A stretch of 64,000 bases of DNA, taken from Pseudomonas sp. CFII64. GTDB taxonomy: Bacteria > Pseudomonadota > Gammaproteobacteria > Pseudomonadales > Pseudomonadaceae. The stretch covers positions 62,001-126,000 of the forward strand of contig NZ_ATLO01000049.1 in assembly GCF_000416235.1 (NCBI RefSeq), read 5' to 3'. Numbering within the stretch: position 1 is the stretch's first letter; every line of letters begins with the position of its first letter. The translations under genes and the position numbers were made by a program. Positions 34,897 to 43,166 of this stretch are shown here, in pieces. The notes under the pieces are model-generated. The model was not told the origin of the DNA and searched no databases. It saw nothing but the letters and a program-made list of their open reading frames with translations.

Positions 34897-36549
34897 ATGC
34901 TGACCCTGCTCGATTTGCTGTCAGCGGTCGCCCTGTTGATCTGGGGCACACACATCGTGCGTACCGGCATCCTTCGGGTGTACGGCTCGCAACTGCGCCA
35001 AGTCATCAGCCAGAACATGTCCAGGCGGCCGCTGGCGTTCATTGCCGGCATTCTGGTTACTGCGCTGGTGCAGAGCAGCAACGCCACGGCGATGCTCGTC
35101 ACCTCGTTCGTCGGCCAGGGCCTGATGGCGCTGACGCCTGCGTTGGCGATCATGCTCGGCGCCGATGTCGGCACCGCGTTGATGTCGCGAATCCTCACCT
35201 TCGACCTGTCCTGGCTGTCGCCGCTGCTGATCTTCCTCGGGGTGATTTTCTTCCTGTCGCGCAAGCAGACGCGCATCGGCCAGCTCGGGCGTGTCGGCAT
35301 CGGTCTGGGGTTGATCGTGCTGGCGCTGCAATTGATCGTCACCGCTGCCGCGCCGATTACCCAGAACGCCGGGGTCAAGGTTCTGTTCGCCTCGTTGACT
35401 GGCGATTTGCTACTCGATGCGCTGGTGGGGGCGATGTTCGCGCTGATCTCCTACTCCAGCCTCGCTGCCGTACTGCTGACCGCGACCTTGGCCGGTGCCG
35501 AAATCATCAGCTTGCCGGTGGCCATCGGCCTGGTGATTGGCGCCAACATCGGCAGCGGCTTGCTGGCGTTCCTCAGCACCAGCATGCAGAACGTTGCCGG
35601 TCGACAGGTCGCACTGGGCAGCCTGCTCTATAAATTGCTCGGCCTGCTGCTGATCATTCCGGTGCTTGATCCGCTGGTGCGCTGGATGGACACCCTGGGT
35701 TTCAGCCCGCAAGACATGGTCATCGGCTTCCACCTGACCTACAACACCGCGCGGTGCCTGCTGATGCTGCCCACGGTTGGTCCGATGGCGCGGCTGTGCT
35801 CGGCGATGCTGCCGGAGCGGCCTGAAGTCAATGGCCTGGCCAAGCCGCGCCATCTTGACCTCACAGCGCTGTCGACACCCAGTCTGGCGTTGGCCAACGC
35901 GGTGCGCGAAACGCTGCGCATGGGCGACCTGATCGAAGGCATGCTCAGCTCGATGCTCGAAGTGCTGCGCGGCACGCAAACCGCCGTAACCCAGGAAATG
36001 CGCCGCCTCAATGACGACGTCGAGGCGCTGTACAGCGCGATCAAGCTGTATCTGGCGCAGATGCCTCGGGAAGATCTCAGCGAGCAGGACAACCGGCGCT
36101 GGGCGGAAATCATTGAGCTGACGATCAACCTGGAACTGGCAGCCGGCCTGATCGAGCGTATGTTGCGCAAGATTCAGCAGCAAAAAACCTCGCAGCGCCG
36201 ATCCTTTTCCGAAGTCGGCCTGGAAGAACTGGCCGGGCTGCATACGCAGCTGTTGTCGAACCTGCGCCTGGGTCTGTCGGTATTCCTCAGCGGCGATCCG
36301 GAAAGCGCCCGCCAGTTGCTGCGCGAAAAACGCCGCTTCCGCGCCCAGGAGCGGCGTCTGGCCCATGCCCACGTCAGTCGTCTGCAACGCAAAGTGGTGC
36401 AGAGCCTGGAAACCAGCTCGCTGCACCTGGAACTGATCGCCGACATGAAGCGCCTGAACTCGCTGTTTTGCAGCAGTGCCTATGCGGTGCTGGAAACGGC
36501 CGACACCGGCGCCTTGTCCAGTGAAAGCCAGCCGGATCCATCAGCGTAA
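34897..36549 (+). CDS. Na/Pi cotransporter family protein (NptA/YjbB-like)
   Basis: 550 aa from the ATG at 34897, preceded by AGGGGG; the frame runs open nine codons upstream. Two Na/Pi repeats contain the characteristic QSSNATAMLVTSFVGQGL and ISYSSLAAVLLTATLAG segments, with FVGQGLMALTPALAIMLGADVGTAL between. About eight transmembrane helices precede a cytoplasmic PhoU-like helical domain after residue ~330 (RLNDDVEALYSAIKLYLAQM). YjbB in E. coli exports phosphate. It stands alone after terC. Confidence 0.9.
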   Translation: MLTLLDLLSAVALLIWGTHIVRTGILRVYGSQLRQVISQNMSRRPLAFIAGILVTALVQSSNATAMLVTSFVGQGLMALTPALAIMLGADVGTALMSRILTFDLSWLSPLLIFLGVIFFLSRKQTRIGQLGRVGIGLGLIVLALQLIVTAAAPITQNAGVKVLFASLTGDLLLDALVGAMFALISYSSLAAVLLTATLAGAEIISLPVAIGLVIGANIGSGLLAFLSTSMQNVAGRQVALGSLLYKLLGLLLIIPVLDPLVRWMDTLGFSPQDMVIGFHLTYNTARCLLMLPTVGPMARLCSAMLPERPEVNGLAKPRHLDLTALSTPSLALANAVRETLRMGDLIEGMLSSMLEVLRGTQTAVTQEMRRLNDDVEALYSAIKLYLAQMPREDLSEQDNRRWAEIIELTINLELAAGLIERMLRKIQQQKTSQRRSFSEVGLEELAGLHTQLLSNLRLGLSVFLSGDPESARQLLREKRRFRAQERRLAHAHVSRLQRKVVQSLETSSLHLELIADMKRLNSLFCSSAYAVLETADTGALSSESQPDPSA

Positions 36550-36621
36550 ACAGACACGGTGTGAACGTACCGGGCGCATCGAAGTCTGTTAAACATACTG
36601 GCCCGCAAGGAAGCACGTTTT

Positions 36622-38001
36622 ATGCGTTGCCTGCTGTTCGCTTGTCTGTTTCTGCTTTCATCCGCCTCACCCGCACTCGACCGCTTTCAGGTCGAGGGCT
36701 ACCTGCTGCCCAACGGTTTGCAATTGCTGCTCAAGCCCGGCTATGAAAAGGGCCATGTGGCGATTCGCCTGGTGGTCGGCATCGGCTTTGATGATTTCAG
36801 CTGCGCGGACAAGGAGCTGCCGCATTTGCTGGAGCATTTGCTGTTCAGCGGCATTGATGACAGCGGCGAAGGCGGCCTGGAAGAGCGCATGCAGGCCCTC
36901 GGCGGCGACTGGAACGCGTTCACCAGCAATACCGACACGACCTTCGTCATCGAAGCCCCGGCGCAGAATCAGCGCAAGGTGCTCGACCTATTGCTGGCCG
37001 TACTGAGCAAAACCCATCTGGATCAGCCTGCGCTGGATACCGTCAAGCGTATCGTCGAGCGTGAGGACGGCGGCCATTACTCACACCTGCAACGCTGGCT
37101 GGACCGCAAGGATCTGGGCCACAGCGCCAGCAGTCAGCTGGCCGTGGAGCTGGGTTTGAAATGCCCCGAGCGTCCGGAAGTGGATCATTTGACGCTGGAG
37201 CAGATCGACGACGTCTACAAATCCTGGTACGCCCCCAATAACATGACGCTGATCGTCGTCGGTGACCTGGATCGGTTGCTGCCCAGCTATCTGGAACGCA
37301 CGTATGGCGAACTCGATGCGGTTGACCCCATCGATCATCCGCCGCTGAACCAGGCGCGCAATACCGCCGAGGCTGAACGCACGCTGATTCGCGGCGGTCT
37401 GGGCGAAGGCGCGCGGCTGCACTTGATCCTGCCCGAGCCGCAGCTGGAAGATCAGCCGGATGAAACCATGGAACTGGTCAAAGCGTATCTGGACTGGGCG
37501 CTGTACAGCGATTTGCGCCTCAAGCACGGTTTGTCTTACGGCCCGTCCATCGAGCGCGAGGTGTTTGGCGACAGCGGCTTCATGAGCCTGAACGCCGATG
37601 TCGAGCGCGATGACGTGGATGAGGCCAGAGACGTTATTCGCGCAACGATCACGCGCCTGCAAAAAGATGGCTTTGATCCGGCGACGTTCGCCCGGTTGCA
37701 ACAAGCGGCAATCGCCAAGCAAGCCTGGGCGGTGCAGGGCAACAGCGCGTTGGCTGACTATTACTGGGGCGCGCTGAACGACTACGAAAAAGGCCGCTTC
37801 GCCGACCCGTCCAGGCGCTTCAAGTCCGTCAGCCTGGACAATGCCAATCGAGCCATGCGCGAATTGTTGAATCAACCGGGTTATTGGCGAATCGAGCAGC
37901 CGTTGCTGACCTACACCGGTTTGTACTGGCTGGGCGCGGCGCTGTTGGGGATTCTGGTATTGATTGTGTGGTTGGCCTATCGCCGAACCAACACCCGCTA
38001 G
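36622..38001 (+). CDS. membrane-anchored M16-family metallopeptidase
   Basis: 459 aa. A signal peptide (MRCLLFACLFLLSSASPALD) exports the protein. The inverted zinc motif is intact at His68-Leu-Leu-Glu71-His72 (LPHLLEHLLFSG), with the distal Glu expected in the IVEREDGGHYSHLQ region. A second M16 domain follows (~170-430), and a C-terminal transmembrane helix (WLGAALLGILVLIVWLAYRR) anchors it. This is a single two-domain half, unlike the doubled pitrilysin. Substrate unknown. Two REP doublets follow its stop immediately. Confidence 0.85.
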   Translation: MRCLLFACLFLLSSASPALDRFQVEGYLLPNGLQLLLKPGYEKGHVAIRLVVGIGFDDFSCADKELPHLLEHLLFSGIDDSGEGGLEERMQALGGDWNAFTSNTDTTFVIEAPAQNQRKVLDLLLAVLSKTHLDQPALDTVKRIVEREDGGHYSHLQRWLDRKDLGHSASSQLAVELGLKCPERPEVDHLTLEQIDDVYKSWYAPNNMTLIVVGDLDRLLPSYLERTYGELDAVDPIDHPPLNQARNTAEAERTLIRGGLGEGARLHLILPEPQLEDQPDETMELVKAYLDWALYSDLRLKHGLSYGPSIEREVFGDSGFMSLNADVERDDVDEARDVIRATITRLQKDGFDPATFARLQQAAIAKQAWAVQGNSALADYYWGALNDYEKGRFADPSRRFKSVSLDNANRAMRELLNQPGYWRIEQPLLTYTGLYWLGAALLGILVLIVWLAYRRTNTR

Positions 38002-38175
38002 CAGGAGGGGACTTGTCCCCGAAGGCGTCAGGCACCGGCGTCTTCGGGGACAAGTCCCCTCCTGCCGGTTGTGTGTGGATCGGTAGGACCGGACTTGTCC
38101 GGGAAGGCGTCGGGTCTGGGGATGAACATCTTCAGCGCTTGCACTGGCCTCTTCGGGGACAAGTCCCCTCCTGCC
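38001..38175. repeat. two tandem REP doublets
   Basis: The first doublet (38001-38066) has the GCAGGAGGGGACTTGTCC arm and its inverted GGACAAGTCCCCTCCTGC partner. The second (38083-38175) begins GGTAGGACCGGACTTGTCC, a hybrid arm that mixes the two REP families, and ends in the same GGACAAGTCCCCTCCTGC. The first arm overlaps the last base of the M16 stop codon. Confidence 0.85.
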
Positions 38176-38289
38176 GATTTTCGCTGAGTTGAAATTTCAG
38201 GTTTTTCCGCACACCCAAACAATGATTTCCCCGACAGCGCTGTTATCCTGCAGCCGCTTTTTTCCGTGACACCAAAGCAGATCGCTCAA

Positions 38290-39477
38290 ATGCCCGAATG
38301 GAGTTCCTACATCACGCGTATCACCAATCTGATGAAGCGCTATCCGGGCCTCATCGCGGCGGGTGGTTTCATTTCGGGGATCGGCAGCTTCATTCTGGTA
38401 GATCGTCAGGAAGGCCTGGCGACCTGGATTGCGGTGATCATGCTGGTCAGCTGGGTGTGGCTGATGATCGAAAGCAGCGCCGTGGCGTTGTTCACCAAAG
38501 TCTTCAAGCGCGAAGTGCCCACCGGCCTGCTGCGCTACGGCACGCAGATGATCCACCAGGAAAGTCTGTTCTTCGTGCTGCCGTTTTTCTTCGTCACCAC
38601 GACCTGGAACAGCGGCCAGTCGATTTTCACCGCCGTGCTTGGCGCAGCCGGACTGGTCTCGATTGTTGATCCGCTTTACTACAAATGGCTGGCGACGCGG
38701 CGCTGGCTGTTCATGGCCTTCCATACGCTGACGTTGTTTGCGGCGCTGCTGACCGCCTTGCCGATCATCGTGCACCTGACCACGGCCCAGAGTTACAAAT
38801 GGGCGCTGATTATCGCCATCGTCCTGTCGTTTCCCAGTTTGATCTCTGCGTTACCGCTCACCACCTGGCGGCGCGGCATGGCGCTGGTCCTCGCGGTTTT
38901 GCTGATGGGCGGCGCGGGCTGGTTGCTGCGCTCGTGGGTGCCGCCGGCCACGCTGTGGTTGACCGAGGTCGCGGTCAGCACGGATTTTGATAACAAAAAC
39001 CGCGCGCCCGGCGATAGCATCAGGCAGGTCAGCGCCAATCAGGTTCGCAATGGCGGTCTTTATGCGTATACGGCCATTAACGCGCCGCGTGGCCTGGACG
39101 AGCGGATTTATCACGTCTGGCGCCATAACGGCAAAGAAGTGGATCGCATCGCCCTGGATATTCGTGGCGGGCGCAAAGAGGGTTATCGTGCGTGGACGCA
39201 CAAACAGAATTTCCCGGCCGATGCGGTTGGCAAATGGCAGGTTCGGGTATTGACCGAGGACGGGCAGATGATCGGCGTATTGCGCTTTGAAGTCACCGGC
39301 ACCGATCAGCCGGCGGTCATTCGTCCTGTCGGGAAAATCACCCGCTTGAAACCCGGTGGCGATGGCGGCGCGGGCGATCCAGAGCCACAAACGCCGAAAG
39401 CCGAAGAGACCAAGCCGGCCACCGATGCGCCAAGTGCGCCGGCAGCTCCGGATAAACCGGCCGTTCCAGATAACTGA
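38290..39477 (+). CDS. DUF5924/DUF2914 membrane protein
   Basis: 395 aa from the ATG at 38290 (protein starts MPEWSSYITRITNLMKRYPG); an in-frame GTG at 38266 is less likely. The N-terminal half has six to seven transmembrane helices (LIAAGGFISGIGSFILV, AVIMLVSWVWLMIESSAVALF and others). The C-terminal soluble domain holds the DUF2914 pattern, LYAYTAINAPRGLDERIYHVW and GKWQVRVLTEDGQMIGVLRF. A Pro/Ala/Lys-rich tail ends the protein. It precedes the Mla-like operon by 11 bp and may be co-transcribed. Its function is unknown. Confidence 0.75.
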   Translation: MPEWSSYITRITNLMKRYPGLIAAGGFISGIGSFILVDRQEGLATWIAVIMLVSWVWLMIESSAVALFTKVFKREVPTGLLRYGTQMIHQESLFFVLPFFFVTTTWNSGQSIFTAVLGAAGLVSIVDPLYYKWLATRRWLFMAFHTLTLFAALLTALPIIVHLTTAQSYKWALIIAIVLSFPSLISALPLTTWRRGMALVLAVLLMGGAGWLLRSWVPPATLWLTEVAVSTDFDNKNRAPGDSIRQVSANQVRNGGLYAYTAINAPRGLDERIYHVWRHNGKEVDRIALDIRGGRKEGYRAWTHKQNFPADAVGKWQVRVLTEDGQMIGVLRFEVTGTDQPAVIRPVGKITRLKPGGDGGAGDPEPQTPKAEETKPATDAPSAPAAPDKPAVPDN

Positions 39478-39488
39478 CAGGCCCGACC

Positions 39489-40676
39489 ATGACCACGCGC
39501 ACGCTGGCCACATCCACCGCAGTCAGCCCCGCCAGTGCCCCGGCGCTGGCGGGCACGGCGTTGCTGGACACGACAACCAGTCCGGCCCAGCTGCGGATTG
39601 CCGGTGACTGGACGCTGGCGCACTACCGAACGTTGAAACAGCAGACCGACACGCTGGGCGGCAACTACGACGCCAGCGTCCCGGTGGACATGACGCGCCT
39701 GCACGCGCTGGATACCGCTGGCGCCTCGTTGCTGGTGGAGTTGCTGGGCACCGAGCGTCTGGCCAAATTGTCGGTACAGGCCCCGGACCTGCCGCTGTCC
39801 AGCCGCGCCTTGCTGCAAACCATCCAGTCCGCCTTGTGCGACTACTGCGCGCCAGTCAAGGATCCGGAAATCGCGGTCGGCATGCAGTTGTTGTCGCGGA
39901 TTGGCTGCGCAGTCGACAAGATCTGGACCGACACTCTGCAATTGCTGGGCTTCATTGGCCTGATCCTGGAAACCATCGTCACCAATGCATTGCGGCCGCG
40001 CCGCTGGCGCATGACGTCGGTGTTCGTCCACATCGAGCAGACCGGCCTCGACGCGGCGCCCATCGTCGCGTTGCTGACGTTTCTGGTGGGCGCGGTGGTG
40101 GCTTTTCTGGGCGCCACGGTGCTCAAGATCTTCGGCGCGACGGTGTTCACCGTGGATTTGGTGGCGTTTTCGTTTTTGCGCGAATTTGGCGTGCTGCTGA
40201 CGGCTATTCTGCTGGCCGGCCGCACCGCCAGCGCCTTTACGGCGCAGATTGGCTCGATGCAGGCCAACGAAGAAATCGACGCGATCCGCACGCTGGGCTT
40301 GAGTCCGGTTGAGCTGCTGGTGGTACCACGCGTGCTGGCGTTGCTGGTTTCGCTGCCGATTCTGACTTTCGTGGCGATGCTCTCCGGGATCATCGGCGGC
40401 GGTGTGGTGTGCGCGATTTCCCTGGATATTTCCCCGGCGATGTTCCTTTCCCTGCTGCAAGCGGATATCGGCGTACAGCACTTTCTGGTGGGCATGGTCA
40501 AAGCGCCGATCTTCGCCTTCCTGATCGCGGCCATTGGCTGCCTTGAAGGCTTCAAGGTCAGCGGCAGCGCCGAGTCTGTCGGGGCGCACACCACTTCAAG
40601 CGTCGTGCAGTCGATTTTCGTGGTGATCGTGCTCGATGCCATGGCCGCGTTGTTTTTCATGGAGATGGGCTGGTGA
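39489..40676 (+). CDS. MlaE-family lipid ABC permease with N-terminal STAS domain
   Basis: 395 aa. The first ~120 residues are a STAS domain (LRIAGDWTLAHYRTLKQQT, MTRLHALDTAGASLLVELLG), which in the E. coli Mla system is a separate protein (MlaB). The permease part begins near 130, with YbjN-like TFLVGAVVAFLGATVLKIFG, VAFSFLREFGVLLTAILLAGRTA and MQANEEIDAIRTLGLSPVELLV, matching MlaE. The genes ahead are the ATPase, MCE and auxiliary lipoprotein, forming a lipid transporter operon; no MlaC is present. Substrate is likely phospholipid or another membrane lipid (inference). Confidence 0.9.
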   Translation: MTTRTLATSTAVSPASAPALAGTALLDTTTSPAQLRIAGDWTLAHYRTLKQQTDTLGGNYDASVPVDMTRLHALDTAGASLLVELLGTERLAKLSVQAPDLPLSSRALLQTIQSALCDYCAPVKDPEIAVGMQLLSRIGCAVDKIWTDTLQLLGFIGLILETIVTNALRPRRWRMTSVFVHIEQTGLDAAPIVALLTFLVGAVVAFLGATVLKIFGATVFTVDLVAFSFLREFGVLLTAILLAGRTASAFTAQIGSMQANEEIDAIRTLGLSPVELLVVPRVLALLVSLPILTFVAMLSGIIGGGVVCAISLDISPAMFLSLLQADIGVQHFLVGMVKAPIFAFLIAAIGCLEGFKVSGSAESVGAHTTSSVVQSIFVVIVLDAMAALFFMEMGW

Positions 40677-40681
40677 GGACG

Positions 40682-41470
40682 ATGCCGAAAACCCGTGATC
40701 CGGTGATTGAAGTGCGCGGCCTGTGCAATCGGTTTGGCAGCCAGAGCGTGCACGAGAACCTCGATCTGGACCTGTATCGCGGGGAAATTCTCGCGGTGGT
40801 CGGCGGTTCGGGCAGCGGCAAGTCGGTGTTGCTGCGCAGCATTGTTGGCCTGCGCCGGCCCGATGCGGGCAGCGTTCGGGTGTTTGGCCAGGACCTGCAA
40901 GGCGCTTCGGATCAGGAGCGCTCGTTGGTGGAGCGGCGCTTTGGCGTGCTGTTTCAGAAGGGCGCCTTGTTCTCTTCGCTGACCCTGACGGAAAACGTCG
41001 CGCTGCCGCTGATCGAACATGCGGGCCTCAATCGCGACGAGGCGGAACATCTGGCGGGGGTCAAGCTGGCCCTGGCCGGGCTGCCGCTGTCCTCGGCGCA
41101 CAAATACCCGGCGTCGCTGTCCGGCGGCATGATCAAGCGTGCCGCGCTGGCCCGGGCCTTGGCGCTGGACCCTGACATCCTGTTTCTCGACGAACCGACT
41201 GCGGGCCTTGATCCGATTGGCGCGGCGGCGTTCGACCAATTGATTCTGACCCTGCGCGATGCGTTGGGCTTGAGCGTGTTTCTGGTCACCCATGATCTGG
41301 ACACGCTGTACACGATCACCGACCGGGTCGCGGTTTTGTCGCAGAAGCGCGTGCTGGTGGCGGATCAGATCGACAAGGTCTCGGCCACCAACGACGCCTG
41401 GATTCACGAATACTTCCATGGCCCGCGCGGCCGCGCGGCATACTCCGCTTCCTTGCCTAAAGAGGTCTGA
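40682..41470 (+). CDS. MlaF-like ABC transporter ATPase
   Basis: 262 aa from the ATG at 40682, six bases after the mlaE-like stop codon; a GTG at 40673 overlaps that gene. Walker A GGSGSGKSVLLRS (~40-52), Q-loop, signature LSGGMIKRAALARALA (quoted in part, ~140), Walker B LDPDILFLDEPTAGLDPIGA and the H-loop LVTHDLD are all intact. It supplies energy to the STAS-MlaE-like permease. The downstream MCE protein starts two bp after its stop. Confidence 0.93.
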   Translation: MPKTRDPVIEVRGLCNRFGSQSVHENLDLDLYRGEILAVVGGSGSGKSVLLRSIVGLRRPDAGSVRVFGQDLQGASDQERSLVERRFGVLFQKGALFSSLTLTENVALPLIEHAGLNRDEAEHLAGVKLALAGLPLSSAHKYPASLSGGMIKRAALARALALDPDILFLDEPTAGLDPIGAAAFDQLILTLRDALGLSVFLVTHDLDTLYTITDRVAVLSQKRVLVADQIDKVSATNDAWIHEYFHGPRGRAAYSASLPKEV

Positions 41471-41472
41471 CG

Positions 41473-42411
41473 ATGGAAACCCGTGCCCATCATGTATTGA
41501 TCGGCCTGTTCACCGTGCTGGTGGTCGCTGCGGCGCTGCTGTTCGGCTTGTGGCTGGCCAAGTCCAGCGTCGACAGCGCGTTCAAGGATTACGAAGTGGT
41601 GTTCAACGAAGCCGTTACCGGGCTTTCGCAAGGCAGCGCGGTGCAATACAGCGGGATCAAGATCGGCGACGTGATCACGCTGCGTCTGGACCCGAAAGAC
41701 CCGCGCCGGGTGTTGGCGCAGATCCGTGTCACCGGCGAAACGCCCATCAAGCAGGACACGCAAGCCAAGCTGGCATTGACCGGGATCACCGGCACCTCGA
41801 TCATCCAGCTCAGTGGTGGCACGCCGCAGAGTCCGGAACTGGTCGGGCATGACGGCAACTTGCCGATCATCATCGCTTCGCCATCGCCGATTTCCCGGCT
41901 GCTCAACGACAGCAGCGACCTGATGAGCAGCGTCAATCAACTGCTGCAGAACGCCAATCTGATGTTCTCGGCCGATAACGTGAAGAGCCTGAGTCGCACC
42001 CTGGACCATCTTGAGCAAACCACCGGCGCCATTGCCGACCAGCGCGACGATATCCGCCAGACCCTCAAGCAGCTCGCTCAGGTCGGCAAACAGGCGAGCG
42101 CGACCATGGAGCAGACGGCAGCGCTGATGCGCAACGCCAACGGCATGCTCAACAGCGACGGCAAGCAGATCTTCAACAGCGCTGAGCAGGCGATGAAGTC
42201 GTTGCAACAAAGCAGTGCGACCATCAATCGCCTGCTTAATGGCAACCAACAGTCGTTGGACAGCGGCATGCAGGGTTTGGGCGAGCTGGGGCCGGCGGTC
42301 CGCGAACTGCGCGACACCATGAGTTCACTGCGCGCGATTTCCCGTCGCCTGGAAGCCAATCCCAGCGGTTACCTGCTGGGCAGCGACAAGAACAAGGAGT
42401 TTGAGCCATGA
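41473..42411 (+). CDS. MCE-domain (MlaD-like) periplasmic protein
   Basis: 312 aa. One N-terminal helix (VLIGLFTVLVVAAALLFGLWLA) anchors the protein, followed by an MCE domain (~35-150; YEVVFNEAVTGLSQGSAVQYSGIKIGDV, quoted in part) and a long coiled-coil-like C-terminal half (LLQNANLMFSADNVKSLSRTLDHLEQTT, in part) typical of the needle- or ring-forming MCE proteins in Mla-like systems. It probably carries lipid across the periplasm. Its stop overlaps the start of the next gene (ATGA). Confidence 0.93.
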   Translation: METRAHHVLIGLFTVLVVAAALLFGLWLAKSSVDSAFKDYEVVFNEAVTGLSQGSAVQYSGIKIGDVITLRLDPKDPRRVLAQIRVTGETPIKQDTQAKLALTGITGTSIIQLSGGTPQSPELVGHDGNLPIIIASPSPISRLLNDSSDLMSSVNQLLQNANLMFSADNVKSLSRTLDHLEQTTGAIADQRDDIRQTLKQLAQVGKQASATMEQTAALMRNANGMLNSDGKQIFNSAEQAMKSLQQSSATINRLLNGNQQSLDSGMQGLGELGPAVRELRDTMSSLRAISRRLEANPSGYLLGSDKNKEFEP

Positions 42412-43166
42412 GGCCCGCACAGATATTGAAACCTGTAGGAGGGGACTTGTCCCCGAAAAAGTCAGCCCGGACAGCGTTATTTTTCCGGCTGTCGCGTTGT
42501 CTGGCCCATTGCATTCGGGGACGAGTCCCCTCCTACCGATCCGTCAGGCTGTTTCTACTCAGCACCTTCCTGCTCACCAGCGCCTGCTCGATTCTGCCCA
42601 AATCCGAGCCGTCTGACGTTTACCGGCTGCCAATCAACGCGACTGTCAGCAAAGCCGCCAATGCTCAACCGATGAACTGGTCGTTACGCCTGGCCCGGCC
42701 CAAGGCCAGTGAAACCCTCGACAGCCCGCGCATTGCCGTAGTGCCGCAGGGCGATTTGATCAGCAGTTACAAAGGTGCGCGCTGGAGTGATCCGGCACCG
42801 GTGCTGTGGCGTAATCGTCTGCTCGATGCGTTCGCCCGTGACGGCCGTGTGCCGCTGCTGAGCACCGATGACAGTAACTTGCAGGCTGACTTTGAGGTCG
42901 GTGGCGAATTGCAGGCGTTTCAGAGCGAATACCACGGCGAGGCTATCGAGGTGGTGATCCGTCTGGATGCGCGTCTGGTCAGCGACAGCCAGCGCATTGT
43001 CGCCACGCGGCGCTTCGAAGTACGCCAGCCGCTCAACGACAAGCAGCTACCCGCCGTGGTGGCGGGCTTTGGTAAGGCCGCTGACGTGCTGGCCGCGCAA
43101 GTTCTGCAATGGACGGTCGAGCAGGGCCAGCGGCATTACGCAGCGGTGGCGCCGAAGAACCAGTAG
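42408..43166 (+). CDS. ABC-type transport auxiliary lipoprotein (PqiC-like) with an in-frame REP
   Basis: 252 aa as read. After nine codons (MRPAQILKP) the frame enters a complete REP doublet at 42435-42536, exactly 34 codons (10-43), and then emerges into a lipoprotein signal (SVRLFLLSTFLLTSAC) whose lipobox Cys is residue 60. The mature part is PqiC-like: VYRLP, PRIAVVPQGDLISSYKGARW, LLDAFARDGRVPLLSTDDSN, then AVVAGFGKAADVLAAQVLQW. It shares ATGA with the MCE gene. No ATG, GTG or TTG lies between the REP and the signal helix, so export must use a ~48-residue n-region or a non-standard start. Confidence 0.85.
   Translation: MRPAQILKPVGGDLSPKKSARTALFFRLSRCLAHCIRGRVPSYRSVRLFLLSTFLLTSACSILPKSEPSDVYRLPINATVSKAANAQPMNWSLRLARPKASETLDSPRIAVVPQGDLISSYKGARWSDPAPVLWRNRLLDAFARDGRVPLLSTDDSNLQADFEVGGELQAFQSEYHGEAIEVVIRLDARLVSDSQRIVATRRFEVRQPLNDKQLPAVVAGFGKAADVLAAQVLQWTVEQGQRHYAAVAPKNQ
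42435..42536. repeat. REP doublet inside a coding sequence
   Basis: GTAGGAGGGGACTTGTCC (42435 on) and GGGACGAGTCCCCTCCTAC (to 42536) bound a 102-nt element lying within codons 10-43 of the PqiC-like gene, without breaking the frame. Confidence 0.9.

Noticed and set aside
38001..38175. CRISPR array or attachment site
   Set aside because: The repeats are palindromic REP units with unequal spacing and recur as doublets through the window, not regularly spaced direct repeats.
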